DNA from: Ustulina deusta
Lineage: Eukaryota; Ascomycota; Sordariomycetes; Xylariales; Xylariaceae
DNA length: 64,000 bases
Direction of reading: 5' to 3'
Assembly: GCA_023159155.1 (NCBI GenBank)
Contig: JAJNNX010000007.1
Span: forward strand, 558,001-622,000
Positions within the stretch are counted from its first letter, which is position 1. Each line of letters starts with the position of its first letter. The position numbers and the translations under genes are program-made. This document shows positions 14,501 through 25,437 of the stretch, one piece after another. The notes below the pieces were generated by a model. It ran no database searches. It was not told where the DNA came from and saw only the letters and a list, made by a program, of their open reading frames with translations.

Positions 14501-14923
14501 CCGAGCAACTACGGCCGCCGGGCGTCCACGGGGCTGTTATTCGACGAAGGGCCCGGCAGCAACAGCAGCAACAACAGCGAAGGCGACTTCGCGCTCGGCG
14601 TGACGACGGGGCTGACGCCCCTGCGCAACCACTCCCTCGGCCACGTGCCCATGCCCATGCCCATACCCATCCCCATGCTGACCTCGCACCCGCAGCACTC
14701 CCCGAGCGCGCTCGCGGGACGCAAGAGATCGCGCACCGAGAGCGTCGGCCTCGACGACGACGACGGCGACGGCCGCGAGTCCCTCGGCTACCCCGTCCAT
14801 TCCATCCGCAAGCTCGCGCACCACCCGGCCGTCGCGACGGCGGCCTCGGCTTTCGTCGCGCCGCGGGCCGACGCCGCCGCGCCCACGGCTCTCATGGACG
14901 ACGGCGCCGCGCGGTTCTTGTAG
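11565..14923 (+). CDS. abaA: TEA/ATTS-domain transcription factor, AbaA/TEC1 family
   Basis: Three exons, 11565-12009, 12073-12330 and 12384-14923, give 1080 residues. The TEA (ATTS) DNA-binding domain spans about residues 130-235 and crosses both introns. Its features include QPVWPDWLEDAFLD, LLLIPQLGRKKF, YGRNMLITEYLW and the recognition helix RKQVSSHIQVLKGFF. A conserved fungal block follows (DNDVFIRPKQCWIFVSSSK). The C-terminal half is low-complexity, with His, Ala, Asn and Met-Pro runs and a poly-Asp stretch, as in activator tails. AbaA drives phialide and conidium differentiation in Aspergillus; the yeast homologue Tec1 acts in filamentation. Filamentous ascomycetes normally have one such gene, so orthology is likely. 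The protein is longer than Aspergillus AbaA (about 800 residues), mostly through the tail. GC content rises sharply in the last 600 bases. Confidence 0.88.
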
Positions 14924-15030
14924 CGTGGGACTTTTGCTTTCCACGACGCTGGGGAGCGAGCGCTTGGTTGCATCGCGCCCGTCTAGGATTGAGCCTGGAT
15001 GAAGGAAGCTCGGGCGTTCCGCTGGCGACG

Positions 15031-15062
<32 letters not shown>
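15031..15062. repeat. (ACAG)n microsatellite
   Basis: About eight uninterrupted ACAG units in the 3' flank of the AbaA-like gene. Confidence 0.95.
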
Positions 15063-15338
15063 GTCTGGGTGGCTTTTATACATATATGCATGCATACCTG
15101 CATTCCCGGGAGGGGCTGGAAAGGAAAGGGCGAGCCGCTTCTCTTTTTCATCATCGTTGTCATGGGGTACCTACTGTTGTTCACGGGCTGGCGGGGTCGG
15201 CAGGGGGCTGTTTTGAATAAATATTCCGGCGTTGTATTTTTTTCTCCATCTTGGGCCGGTTCATCGGGGATCCCGGAGTACCTAGATAGGCGGTTGGGTG
15301 GGACATGGGAATGGTGGTGGGTTTTTGGGGGCGTTCTG

Positions 15339-15363
15339 TCTCTCTCTCTCTCTCTCTCTCTCT
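15339..15363. repeat. (TC)n microsatellite
   Basis: About twelve uninterrupted TC units. Confidence 0.95.
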
Positions 15364-16877
15364 GGCTTTGGCTTTGGGGCGTCTGTGCGTTTATCGAGAT
15401 AGTCCTGAGGTAATTTCTATCGGCATCGCGAATGGAAACGTTGCGTTATATCAATCAACTGAGTGCGCAGGCGGGCGTGTTTCTGGTGTGATGTTATTTG
15501 GTGAGGACTGAGTCGTCGGTCGGTCAGTGAGTTAGTTCGTCGAATATGTGAAGTGTTTGTTCTTAGGGTCAAGAAAGACTATTTCACTAATCTATGATTG
15601 GAAAAATTTATTCTCACACCTCGAGCAGAGCTTAATCACATCGTCTTAATGTATATATCTAGGTACTGATATCTTTGCATTCGACAACACATCTATGTCC
15701 ACTGAGATATAGCGAGGTATGAGTCCGTGATGATGAATGATGAATTAGGTAATTCATTACGCATACAATCTTACATAATCCTCTTTACCTCCCCACTTTC
15801 CTAGATCGGCTCTCGGTATATCTATAGATAAGGTAGGGCTAAGGTCTGAGCTGTCGGAGCTATGACACCTAACCTAGTAGGTACCGTGCCGGTGGCCGGG
15901 GGTGGAGAGAGTGCTTGTTAGGTGCCTATAATAGGTAGGACCTATGGGTCCGAGAGTGGGTCCAAAGCCCCGCACCTGATAATGGCAGAGATTATAGAGA
16001 TAGAGGCTAGACTACAGGGCACCCACTTTTAATCCGGCAAAATATCGGTATAGAGTAGGGTATAGTTTGAAATATGCGCTTGTACTTTCGCCTTCGGGCA
16101 TTTGGTCAATTTGAAACGATACAGAGAAGATGTACGTCCCCTCCCCCAGTTCGAATCCCCGCACAAGTACTAACTTCCTCGCAGTAGCATGGCCCCTGCA
16201 CTAAGGATGACACGCTATACAAAGAGATGCAACCAATTTTTTTCTATTTTATTATTTTTATCCTTATTAATTAAGTTGATATATTTTGCTTTCTTTGCTC
16301 CTTTACAGAGATTCTAGCAGCGTCTGACTTAGCTGTCCCTTTGACTGCTGCCTTGGCTTAGTGACATAAAAATAAAAAAGCGACTTTTTAAACGTGCCTA
16401 TAACTATACCTATGCCTGATTATGCTATGTCTATTGGAGAGATCTAGGTATGCGAGTAACACCACTTTCCCACTTTTTAAGTCACTCAGCCGAGGCAGCA
16501 GTCAAAGGGATAGGGGAACGGACTATCAGTCTCTACCCAGCTTTCCGTGTGGCGGTAGGGAGCCCTTTGGGCCTCTCCCGTCTTGGAATGCCGCCACCCT
16601 CTTCTCCCATATGTTGCTGGCCACGGAGACTTCGACGTCCGTCAAGTGCAGGGTTTTGTGTGATCTCGTCGTCTTGGGGTCTCCTTCCATTTCCACGAGC
16701 AGGCTTTTAAGTGCCTCCGATAGAGACCCGTCTTCTCATTCGCTGCCTGGGGTGTCTGGGGGCGGCTCATATGGATCGAGGGATGGGCCGAGACCAAGGG
16801 CCGAGTTGGGCGAGAATGTCGTAGGTATTCTAATGGGCTCTAGGTCTGCACATGTATGTACAATACAATAACCCCAT

Positions 16878-19624
16878 TTAAACGTACCAATGGCCAAAAT
16901 CAGGTTCGCATACTCCGTCTACCTCGCGCCCAAATCCTAGGTGCATGATAGGCTGCCCATTTACAGTTGCATCCGCCCCAAGATCTACGTAACTATCTGA
17001 AGAGCGCATTGCACCCCACTTCAACTTTGACACCGTTATTGCTAGCAACTGCTCGCCTATTATAACCGTATCTCTCGTTTGCGGCGAGATTGTCGCATTT
17101 GTTTCTTGGCGATGGCTTCGAAGGGAAATTTTGGACAGTCGCAGGGAGGAGCGGCTTCCGTCTACAGGCCTTCTATCATTGTCGTTATGTTGAAAGTTGG
17201 CTGTTTCTGTCTGCTGCAAGAGGAAACTTGCCGATGCATAGCAATGGCAACTAGCGGCGATGACTAAAGAGTTCGAGCCTCCGATGACCATCGTTTTATA
17301 GTTGCGAAGCTTTCGAAACCCTAATAGAATTGGCAGAGGGATTAAGACCAAGGTCGAAACGAGTAGTGCCAAGATCACGGGGGGTGAATAACCGATAGCG
17401 ACAAGAGAATCTTGCTCAGAAATGCCGAGTTAGCTAGCAACTCCCAGCAATGGACCATTACCGCCTTTCCAATAACCTACATGAATCGATCCCGTTAGCA
17501 ACAACGAATTTTGTTTGCCATTTATACACCATTCCTTTGTTACAGATTAACAGGAGCAAATATGAATAAGAAATAAATAGAACAAACCTCCTTCACTAAT
17601 GAATACAAATATAGCATTTGACAACACCCAATGCAAAAACACACTCATGACAAACAGAGGAATGCCATATCGGTATGGCACTTGTAAGCGATAGCTTGTG
17701 GTCTGCTGGCCTGCCGGACAGGAGACTCGGAGGGGTTTGAACGAGGAAGCATAAGAGTTCCACTCAAGTTCAACACACAGACGGGTGCAGATGGAATTGT
17801 ATGTAAAATAACATAGGTAGAGCAATAGTTGCGGTAAATTAGCTAGGAGTAGAGAACCGAGGTATCCTGGCTGCCCTAATCTCACAACGAGGTTCTGACC
17901 CGAACGTCCAAAGGACCCTTGCCTTTATTATCCAGTTGAGTCAGCTCTAGTCCGTATAGGCATCGTTTTGTTACAATGTAGATACTTACAACGAATCGTT
18001 GTTTGAGTTGATAGAGACTACCATACCAATGCCGAGGATAATCAGGGCTGTGACAAAAAGAAAATCAGAGTAGAACCAGGATGCTGGAGTTATGGCCGAA
18101 TTTAACCGGCGAGGTTTTGCATACCTCCAGATACGAGGGCTCGGAAGCAGTGTCAAAGATTGGTCCCCTTTAATGGTCTGTTGCTGTGAATAAAATCTAA
18201 AGTCGCTGATGTCTAAAGCGCCTTGCCCAATTGTAATAGAGTCGGGTTCTAGAATGAAAGACTCTATGGCATCCCCAAGCGTGACGAGAGAACGACGTGG
18301 AAGCTTCCAAACGACAAATGCGCATTGTGTCAACTTTATGAACACACAGATAATTACAACCAACAGGAGCGAATTAGAGAGCCCGACTTTACATTGCCCG
18401 GGAGAAGGTTGAGCAAGACAATATTGAAGCTCAAGTGCTTGGAATCGGTGCTGATAACCGAGCGCTCGGGCTTGGTCGGGAGGAACCGGAGGGTATGGAA
18501 AGATAGAATTGTTGGTTTCGTCGAAGGGAATAGGAGAATATGGCGTATTAGGATCACGTAAGGACGCCCCAAATAATGATTGGCAATTGGAATCTGCTGG
18601 GTCGTGAAGAAAGTACCAAAACTTAGTTACACGACAGCGCGTCGAATACCACAGAGGATTTAAGACGCCCGCAGGCACGTGGGGGTCCCAGGTCTTTGAC
18701 AGGTCACTGGGAGAGGGAAAGTTGAATAATTCTCTTCTAGTCCATCCGATTGCGCTTTGGTTTTGGGTACCAACGATTAGCACAACATCGCCATATTTCT
18801 CTCGAGGCTTCGCTTGGCCGTATTCGCTTACACACTCTTCCGACCCGAGGCGGACCCATCTATTAGACTCATTTACTGTAGAATCGAGAGTGCGGCGTAT
18901 CAAAGAAGAAGAGTCCCAATAGCTGTCCAAGGGAATTGCATCACCAAATCCCGTCTCCTGTGTGGCAACCCACGGGGAATTGCCGCCATCGGTGTGCAAA
19001 CAGTAGTAAACCCCTTTTAGCTGGGAGTACTCGCAAAGTGGCATCCATGATCCTGCAGGTGCCAGGCTTGCCCCAGGGGGAAAGAAAGACGTTCCATTTA
19101 AGAGACTTTCAGTACCGATGGTGATTTGCCATTCAGACCCTTGGAAGGTCGTCTCAAAGACTGAGCTATTGAAGAGTAGATGTATAGGAGCCGATGATAA
19201 CAGCAAGACGAGCCAGCCGAAGGACTTCAAACGGGAAACAAAGCGAATATTGTGCAGGGAAGGTACTCCGATATCGAGAACTTGTGATTTGAAATGAGCT
19301 TGGTCGATTTCACTGCGGGAAGGAGAGCTAAGCACCTGCATAAAATAATTCGAGGATGCCGCAATACCAGAGGAGACTAAGTTAATCAGTAGATGAAGTA
19401 TCATATTTAGCGTAGTGGAGTTGTCACATCGGCCTTCATATATAATTGTTGATGTGGTGATAGAAGAGCCTTTGTGGGATAGACTGATAGTAAGCAATGT
19501 AATAAGAACGATTTCGAGGAGAAAAACGAAGAGGACATTAAACCATGCGGTCCGCCGCCAAGATTCTGTCTTTACTGCTTTAGACAGTAATATTTCTTCA
19601 ATGCAAAGATAAAGCGTCCCTAAA
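16878..19624 (-). pseudogene. DUF6536-family multi-pass membrane protein, one in-frame stop
   Basis: Exons on the minus strand: 19624-17990, 17922-17588 and 17476-16878. The first begins at a good acceptor (TTCTTATTTTAG), so a 5' exon with the start codon lies upstream. The product matches the fungal DUF6536 family: a first membrane segment after WRRTAWFNVLF, the signature IYEGRCDNSTTLN, then MQVLSSPSRSEID and LDIGVPSLHNI. The next exon carries LPQLLLYLCYFTYN and YRLQVPYRYGIPL, and the last AIGYSPPVIL and a terminal hydrophobic helix. Function is unknown in the family. In the last exon the conserved frame is broken by a single TAA at 17432-17430, after which it stays open for about 180 codons. 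A 27-base intron removing it is too short to be credible. The lesion may be a recent null allele, a sequencing error or a read-through site. The 5' exon is not securely identified; one phase-compatible candidate is ATG 19767 to donor 19739. Confidence 0.75.
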
Positions 19625-19656
19625 ATAAGAAGAAAATTTCCAGGCGGCGATAGGTA

Positions 19657-19875
19657 TTAGAGCATTGTGTAGAGGTGGGTGCATTCATTCTTATATCTTG
19701 CAGAGAGGTCATCTGCAAGTTGCAACCCTCCAATATTACCGGGAAAGACTTGCTTGATCTGAAACATGGCTTGGGTAATTTCATGTAGGCTCGCGCTATG
19801 GCTGTATAGCGACTGTATGACGGTGAAGTGGATCTGGCCCCCGAAGGCTGCTAGGCTTGTAAGGGAGATGCAACC
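19657..19875 (-). CDS. Unassigned open frame upstream of the DUF6536 gene
   Basis: On the minus strand this frame is open for about 70 codons. Its composition looks protein-like, for example GGQIHFTVIQSLYS followed by HEITQAMFQIKQVFP. It has no obvious start codon and ends at TAA 19659-19657. I do not recognise the family. It could be a gene fragment, a 5' part of the neighbouring DUF6536 gene if a donor at 19739 is used (the phase fits), or chance. Confidence 0.25.
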   Translation of the reverse strand, partial: GCISLTSLAAFGGQIHFTVIQSLYSHSASLHEITQAMFQIKQVFPGNIGGLQLADDLSARYKNECTHLYTML

Positions 19876-20735
19876 CTGCCCGCAGCGCTAATTGTCAGAC
19901 GCTGGGTTATGTAGGTAGCCAATCCGCGGTTGATAATGTTCTTGTTGTAGGAGCCGCCAACCACACAGCCAACACAGCCACTCGAGTATAGCCCTTTGCA
20001 ACCTGCATAGCCACTATGGCCTAGCTAGTGCTGTCAGAGTTATGCGAGCCAGGATGTGATGATGATTATTTTATATTTTTGTGGTTATGGGGGTGTTACT
20101 TTAACTCTAAGGTATATCTTAAGTATCCCCTAACTACCTTAACTCCACCATACCACTGCAATATCTAAGGCTGCTTATATGCTTTATACACTGCAACGCG
20201 GCACTTTGGGCGCCACCCGAGGGGAGTATCAGTCTTGCATATTATAATTGCTGTTACAGGACAGAACTGCAGCATTATCCTTTTGAATATAGATTTACCT
20301 GCAACTGCTGAATATAAATACGGCTATTGGGAAATTAAATCTATCCCTCATATTTGCCCGCGACTGATGTACCTGAATTCACAATCGCTACAAACAATCT
20401 CCACAAAATTGTCCTAGTAACCGGCTAACATCCAGTAGCCATATTCAGTATTCAGCTCTGGCTTGCTTTCAGGCCTCTGTATGATCTTGCATTGAAAATA
20501 ACGTATGATTGGGTTTCGGACCAGACCCGAGACCTACGTGTGAAGCCGTGTCACATAAGCGGATTTCTCACCAAGAGATCCCAAGCTTTCAAAATGGCTG
20601 GCATTTCAACATTCAGGGTTGTTAGCATGAATCCGTAACTGCGAGCCTAATCCGCCCGCAGCAAATTAATTAGGGAGGCCGAACTCGAAACATCCGCAGG
20701 TCGCGGCGTAGGCTCAGGTTTTGGGATAAATCTGC
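19876..20735. other. Intergenic region
   Basis: No gene seen in these 860 bases. AT-rich patches alternate with moderately GC-rich ones. It should contain the 3' end of the adenosine deaminase transcript and the upstream region of the DUF6536 gene. Confidence 0.5.
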
Positions 20736-22866
20736 CTAGCTAGAAATTATTGTTGCGTTCCAATCTGCGTATTCCTCCACAATCCATTGACAGTACGCTT
20801 CCCACTTCTCCTGCCACAGCCTCAGTCGCTCTGCTTTTATGCCAGTCCCATTAACTCCGAGCTGGATATCGCGGATCCAGTCCTCTTGACCTTGATCTAC
20901 AAAATTTGACCAGCGGACCGAGTTTTGCGCTAGGGCGCCCTGTTTGATCTGGTTAGCGAAGTCCCACACTGTTGATTGATCAGAACGACATCTTACTAGA
21001 CCCCCTAGCCCAATGTTGTCGAAACCTTGGATGATTTGAAAGAAGTCGTAACTTAAACCCGCGGCGTCTTCTCCTAAGATCGCCGGATCGTCGTTGCTAA
21101 TGGCTGTTGCTACGCCATGTGCAATCACTACAGCGTTCAGTGTTAGTAGATTTCATGTTGATCGTCACAATTTATTACCATTCGTGGCATTTAATTTTTT
21201 GATTCCGGCCAAATCAATAATCCTCCCCTTGTCTTTGTACGGGAAAGAGGGTAGCAAATGAAATTGTCTTTACTTACTTGCAGGTATTGGGTGGTGTAAG
21301 ATGTCAGTACTCAGTCTGAGCACTTCATTCGAAATCGGGCAGACCTCCACCAAGATATTTTTCTCGGCATACTGTTCAAGCAGTAATGGATGTTTGTATA
21401 GTGAGAACCCGTGACCGATACGGCGACTATCAAATAGTAGAGCATCAAATAGATTGTCGTCGGTCGAGTTGCCGTCGCCGAGGGTTTCTCCGGCATGGAA
21501 GAAAAATGGATACGTCATATTCAACGATTGGGTTTTGTTTTGAAACCATAGGAGTTCGGGAGCCAGGTCGAGTAGAGTTCTCCCTAGATCTTCTTGTGCC
21601 ACGACATCGTACCCGCTGAAAAGCTCGGGGAAGTGTTGCTTGCGTTCAATGGCTTTTTCCATGTCTAAGATGTGGTATTAGTATCCTCCAATGAGAAAAA
21701 TGATGTGTCAAGCCACTCTGCAAATCTCGAAGACAAAATGCGAAGACTTACTGCTCAGAAGTTTGGATCGACTCAACCCACGATAATCTGCCCAGATGAT
21801 ACGAACTCCCCATAGTTTTTTCCCTTTCTCGGTTTGTTGAAACTTTTGAAGTTCATCTAAGAGTATATGAATCCAGAAGTCGAGATCGGGATCGGGAGTG
21901 TCTTTTCCTTCGGGAACCAGCTTCGCAGACGATCCACCAGACCGAAGCTCAACCCACATGATGTTGTCGTCCACCCAAGCATTGAAGACGCTCTGATACG
22001 TCTTTCGTATGACAGGCTCGTATGTCATCGCCGACCCAGCCGGGTCAAAGCACGATTGGAATTTTCGCCAGATTTCATCAACGCCGAGGTCGTGGCGAAG
22101 GACGTCAGCTCTGGTAACGGCGACTTTGGACATCAGGAAGTCGATGAATGCCGGCCTCCCACCTGGGTAGCTTTCGGCTGCAAATGTCACAGGAACTTTG
22201 GTTCCGGGTACATAGTATGGAGAGTCAATCGAAACGTTTGCTACCTTTGAATCGGCCGCGAGGTCAGTCACGTGCGAAAAGGCGAGTGTGGCGTTCTCTG
22301 CGGAAAGCTCAGTTGAAACATCTTGAGAGGCGGTGATGACGATACCAGCAGTGTCGAGAAGTATGTTGAAGATAGTCTCAAACTGGAGGATGGCACTGGA
22401 ATGAACGTGTAGCAGAGATCCTTTCGGCATGCGAGATACGATCGCCCAGAGCTTGGTGGATGGGATGAGAGGCTTGGCATTGGCAAACATCTCACCAGCA
22501 AACCTCTCGTTATCCTCAAGCTCTATACCAGCGGGCTTCGTCCAGAAATTTTCTATCTCATACTGACGAATCGCGCCGACAATCGACTCAGCTTGCTGCG
22601 CTACAGGTGAGAGGGTGGACCGGAAGTCGTGATCTAATATCTCCGAGTTAGCCGCGTAGCCATATGAAGACCAAGTCGAGCCATGCGAGTTGGTTATTGT
22701 GGGTTATACCTTGACGTTGAAGCTTTTCTTCAGCTATTAGTGCCGTCCTTCTTTTCAGGTGCTCTTGAACGGCTGGATCGTCGGTTGTTTGCGAGCAAGC
22801 ATAGCCGAAGAGCAGTGCCAAAACTGGCAAACAATGCGATACTCGTGCGAACGTCAGGACCACCAT
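20736..22866 (-). CDS. Secreted adenosine deaminase, ADGF/CECR1 (ADA2) type
   Basis: Four exons, 22866-22710, 22633-21752, 21664-21278 and 21127-20736, give 605 residues with all phases consistent. ATG 22866 has a strong context (GCCGCCATGG) and opens a signal peptide (VLALLFGYACS). Metal and catalytic motifs are all present: HVH at residues 128-130, HAGE at about 403-406 (zinc-bound water activation), RIGHGF, EVCPISNEVL and SNDDP at about 486-490. The family hydrolyses adenosine or 2'-deoxyadenosine to inosine plus ammonia outside the cell or in the secretory route. The length is slightly above animal ADA2 (about 510) and typical of fungal members. No nearby purine genes are seen. A role in scavenging purines or removing extracellular adenosine is inferred from the family. 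Confidence 0.92.
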
Positions 22867-24357
22867 GGCGGCTGTCGGAGCGTAACCTATCACCGTAATG
22901 AGACTACTTGGATGTCAACAAAAAAAATTGCTCCATCGATTCGAGACGCAGGCTCTTTATAGAAAGACAAACGGATACTATCTACTCTTAGACTTCCTGT
23001 TATCAACTGTAGAGGCACAGTGCCTAAGCCCTGGTATGCATGCATGAAGTCCAAATTAAGTATTTGCCGGCCGATCCCACTGCATGTCTTAATTCATAGA
23101 TTCCAACTATCCGAACGCGCCGCGATGATCTGAGATTATTGTTTGACGAGGACAAGACATGCATCTTCTAATAGATCGGAAATTTCCGGTGCCACAGCCA
23201 GTTTTCCGAGTTGCCAAGCATAAATCAACTCCCAGAGTTGCTTTGTCGAACTTGGCAGCATGCCGGCATGAACAATTTTTTGTCTGGCTGGTAGTGTTGT
23301 GCCGGTGATGAGTCTACCAAAGGTCAGAGCTCGGCAATATCAGATGCGGGCTGGCCTCGATACGCAGTTCACCTCGCACGTAGCTTGAACTTGATTCATC
23401 TCGCATCGCTTACCTCCAGTACGGTAGCCGGATTGACAAAAAACACTCTCTGTAGGAGTTAGTGTTCTCATCTGATATTGGGCTGTTAAAAGCAGCGCGT
23501 TCCACGGTTGTTCATGCCCTAGTGCGGCCAGTGCCAGCTGAAATTCAATTGCGGCTAGAGACAGTAGGTAATTACACGATTCGCGCATGCACTCGTCGGG
23601 TTATTTTGATTACGAATTCTTTCTAGTAGGTATGTGTGTAGGTCGGTAACAGGTCAGATGACAAATTGTCTTAGAAATTATAGTTCACACTGCATCTTGG
23701 TGGCTGGCTGAATGCGACGATCGCACATTGATAATATATTGAAATCAATTACTTGGGAAGATATTCGACCACGTCACCGCTATACTGTACATAAATAACA
23801 TATTCGAAATCAGTTCATCAGTGGGGGTTTAGTGGCGAGTGAGTAGTATGTACATATAGTTCCAGATTTCTTTTTCTTGGGATTAAGGTCCGAGTGGCTT
23901 GGCTAGCAAAGCCTCTGCACTATGTACAAAGCGCCTCCGCCAGGGCTATAACCCGTAGAATCGCTTAACATGCTTGCTCCCTCCCAATACATATCCTATT
24001 ACAGTGTGCAATAGAGTAACTGTGCCCATAGTGATTTGTCTTTTTGCTATGGGTCCCGAAGGACATGGGTGCTTTACTTTAATCGTCGGGAGTTCCATTC
24101 CCAACCCCACACTCGGCCAATACTCCCTCGCCGAAAGACCGCGAAGGCGAAACCTCATCTTATTTGACCCGATCTATATGCGTAGCTGTACCCTAGGTTC
24201 TTCCCGCTACTTTTTTTCAAATTACACAATAATCTCTCAAGCAACGTAGACGGTTTGGAGTATATCAGACTTTAGCATGCTCGTACTCCGAATTGAACTG
24301 TTGATTTCTTGTTCGTTGTAATCGTGGCGGTAGCGCAAATAGTGGCTTGTGTGCGAA
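22867..24357. other. Intergenic region
   Basis: No gene that I can support. The first 200 bases are the likely promoter and leader of the deaminase gene. The remaining open frames are under 95 codons with no recognisable features. Confidence 0.5.
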
Positions 24358-24402
24358 CTGCAGTGGGAAACCGCGCAGGTTCGAATCCTGCAGCTCTCAC
24401 CA
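24358..24402 (+). tRNA. tRNA-like 3' half (possible tRNA-Ser relic)
   Basis: A perfect T arm is present: stem GCAGG 24375-24379, loop TTCGAAT, stem CCTGC 24387-24391. It is followed by seven bases (AGCTCTC), a discriminator A and CCA at 24400-24402. A GTGGG...CCGC-type segment before it resembles the long variable arm of tRNA-Ser. I cannot find the pairing 5' acceptor strand (GAGAGCT) upstream, nor a convincing anticodon arm, so this is probably a truncated or decayed copy. The CCA may be chance or reflect capture of a processed tRNA. Confidence 0.4.
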
Positions 24403-25437
24403 AACTGTCATATTCTGTAGGAGAAAAGCGAGATGTATTAATGATGCCCGTCTCTATCTGTCAATCTACGACGCTATGCTAGCTATCTAGGTATATTCAC
24501 GTGACGCGGTCACAGATGTATAAAGCAACGTCGGATACTCACTTACTAACTACGGGCAACGCCATTAGGCGCGGGCGCCTCATAGCTGACAGATTGAATT
24601 TTCTATATAGAAACGGTCAGATTTGCGCATGCTCTGAGGCGGGTTTCTTTCATAAGGAACCTGCCATTTCCTCATTTAACTGAAGTTTAAGTCGGGGGGG
24701 TTTTTTGTTTCCTTGAGCTGCCCGAAAATACACATACCTAATAGAAGCCCACCTGAGAGTATCCCGTGCATTTTTCGCCTTATCGACCTGCTATCTTATC
24801 TTATCTTATCTTATCTCAAATATAAAAGACCCTGCGATTTCCAGATCCTATGGTTGTATGTGCTTGGTTCTATTGTTAAACTGGACTATATCTTGAGTGG
24901 GAGGTCCTTGTCCGTCCACTCACATTCATTCATTCTCTTAGCATATCAATCCCACGCGAAAACTTTCGCTGAGCTACGGGTCCAAGCCAGATGATGTGGG
25001 TGCAGCCTGTTCGTGATATCCATCGCAGCTGTGCTGTATGTGTAGGGGACTGGCCAGACTAGCAGATAGTATTCATTAACATCTTCAAGTCCGCCGCATA
25101 TCGCTCTCCAATAAGCCTCCACTCCAGCATTACTAATTACGTCGCAGGCGGGATCGGTTAACTGGGGACGGTCGCAGAACCGGATGATTGATATTATATC
25201 ACTATCGTATGTACCTAGTCTCGGGCAGAAAGCCCATGTCCCTCTCTTCGTGTTCTTCATGCAGTCTCGCATTGGACAAGGAATGTCTGTTGAGTGCCCA
25301 AGTGAGTGCGGCCAATCCCACAGCACACTTCTTATGCTACACCTCAAACGAGGGTTTCCACCTCACAACCACCATCGTGCATGCATTGCCCGCTTCTTCC
25401 AGTCGGAATGGACTCTCGAAAACTCGAGCTCCTCAAC
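24403..25437. other. Intergenic region with (TTATC)n tract
   Basis: No supported gene. It includes a TTATC pentanucleotide run at about 24792-24816. A minus-strand frame of 133 codons (25347-24946) sits downstream of the VCBS-repeat gene, but no family was recognised. Confidence 0.5.

Larger units (their letters stand above)
14924..16877. other. Intergenic region with microsatellites
   Basis: No convincing gene. It contains the (ACAG)n and (TC)n tracts annotated separately, AT-rich stretches near 16240-16300 and TAGGTA words. A GTTCGAATCCC-like string near 16150 lacks a matching tRNA body. Confidence 0.6.

Noticed and set aside
14329..15216. 295-codon plus-strand frame, and minus-strand frames at 14156-15184
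   Set aside because: These are shadows of the GC-rich low-complexity tail of the AbaA-like gene. They are Arg/His-rich translations of microsatellites with no independent features.
16140..16170. GTTCGAATCCC-like T-loop string
   Set aside because: Flanking bases do not form a T stem, and no acceptor or anticodon arm is found.
24946..25347. 133-codon minus-strand frame downstream of the VCBS-repeat gene
   Set aside because: No recognised motif, lies where the 3' flank of the VCBS gene should be, and there is no splice or start support.
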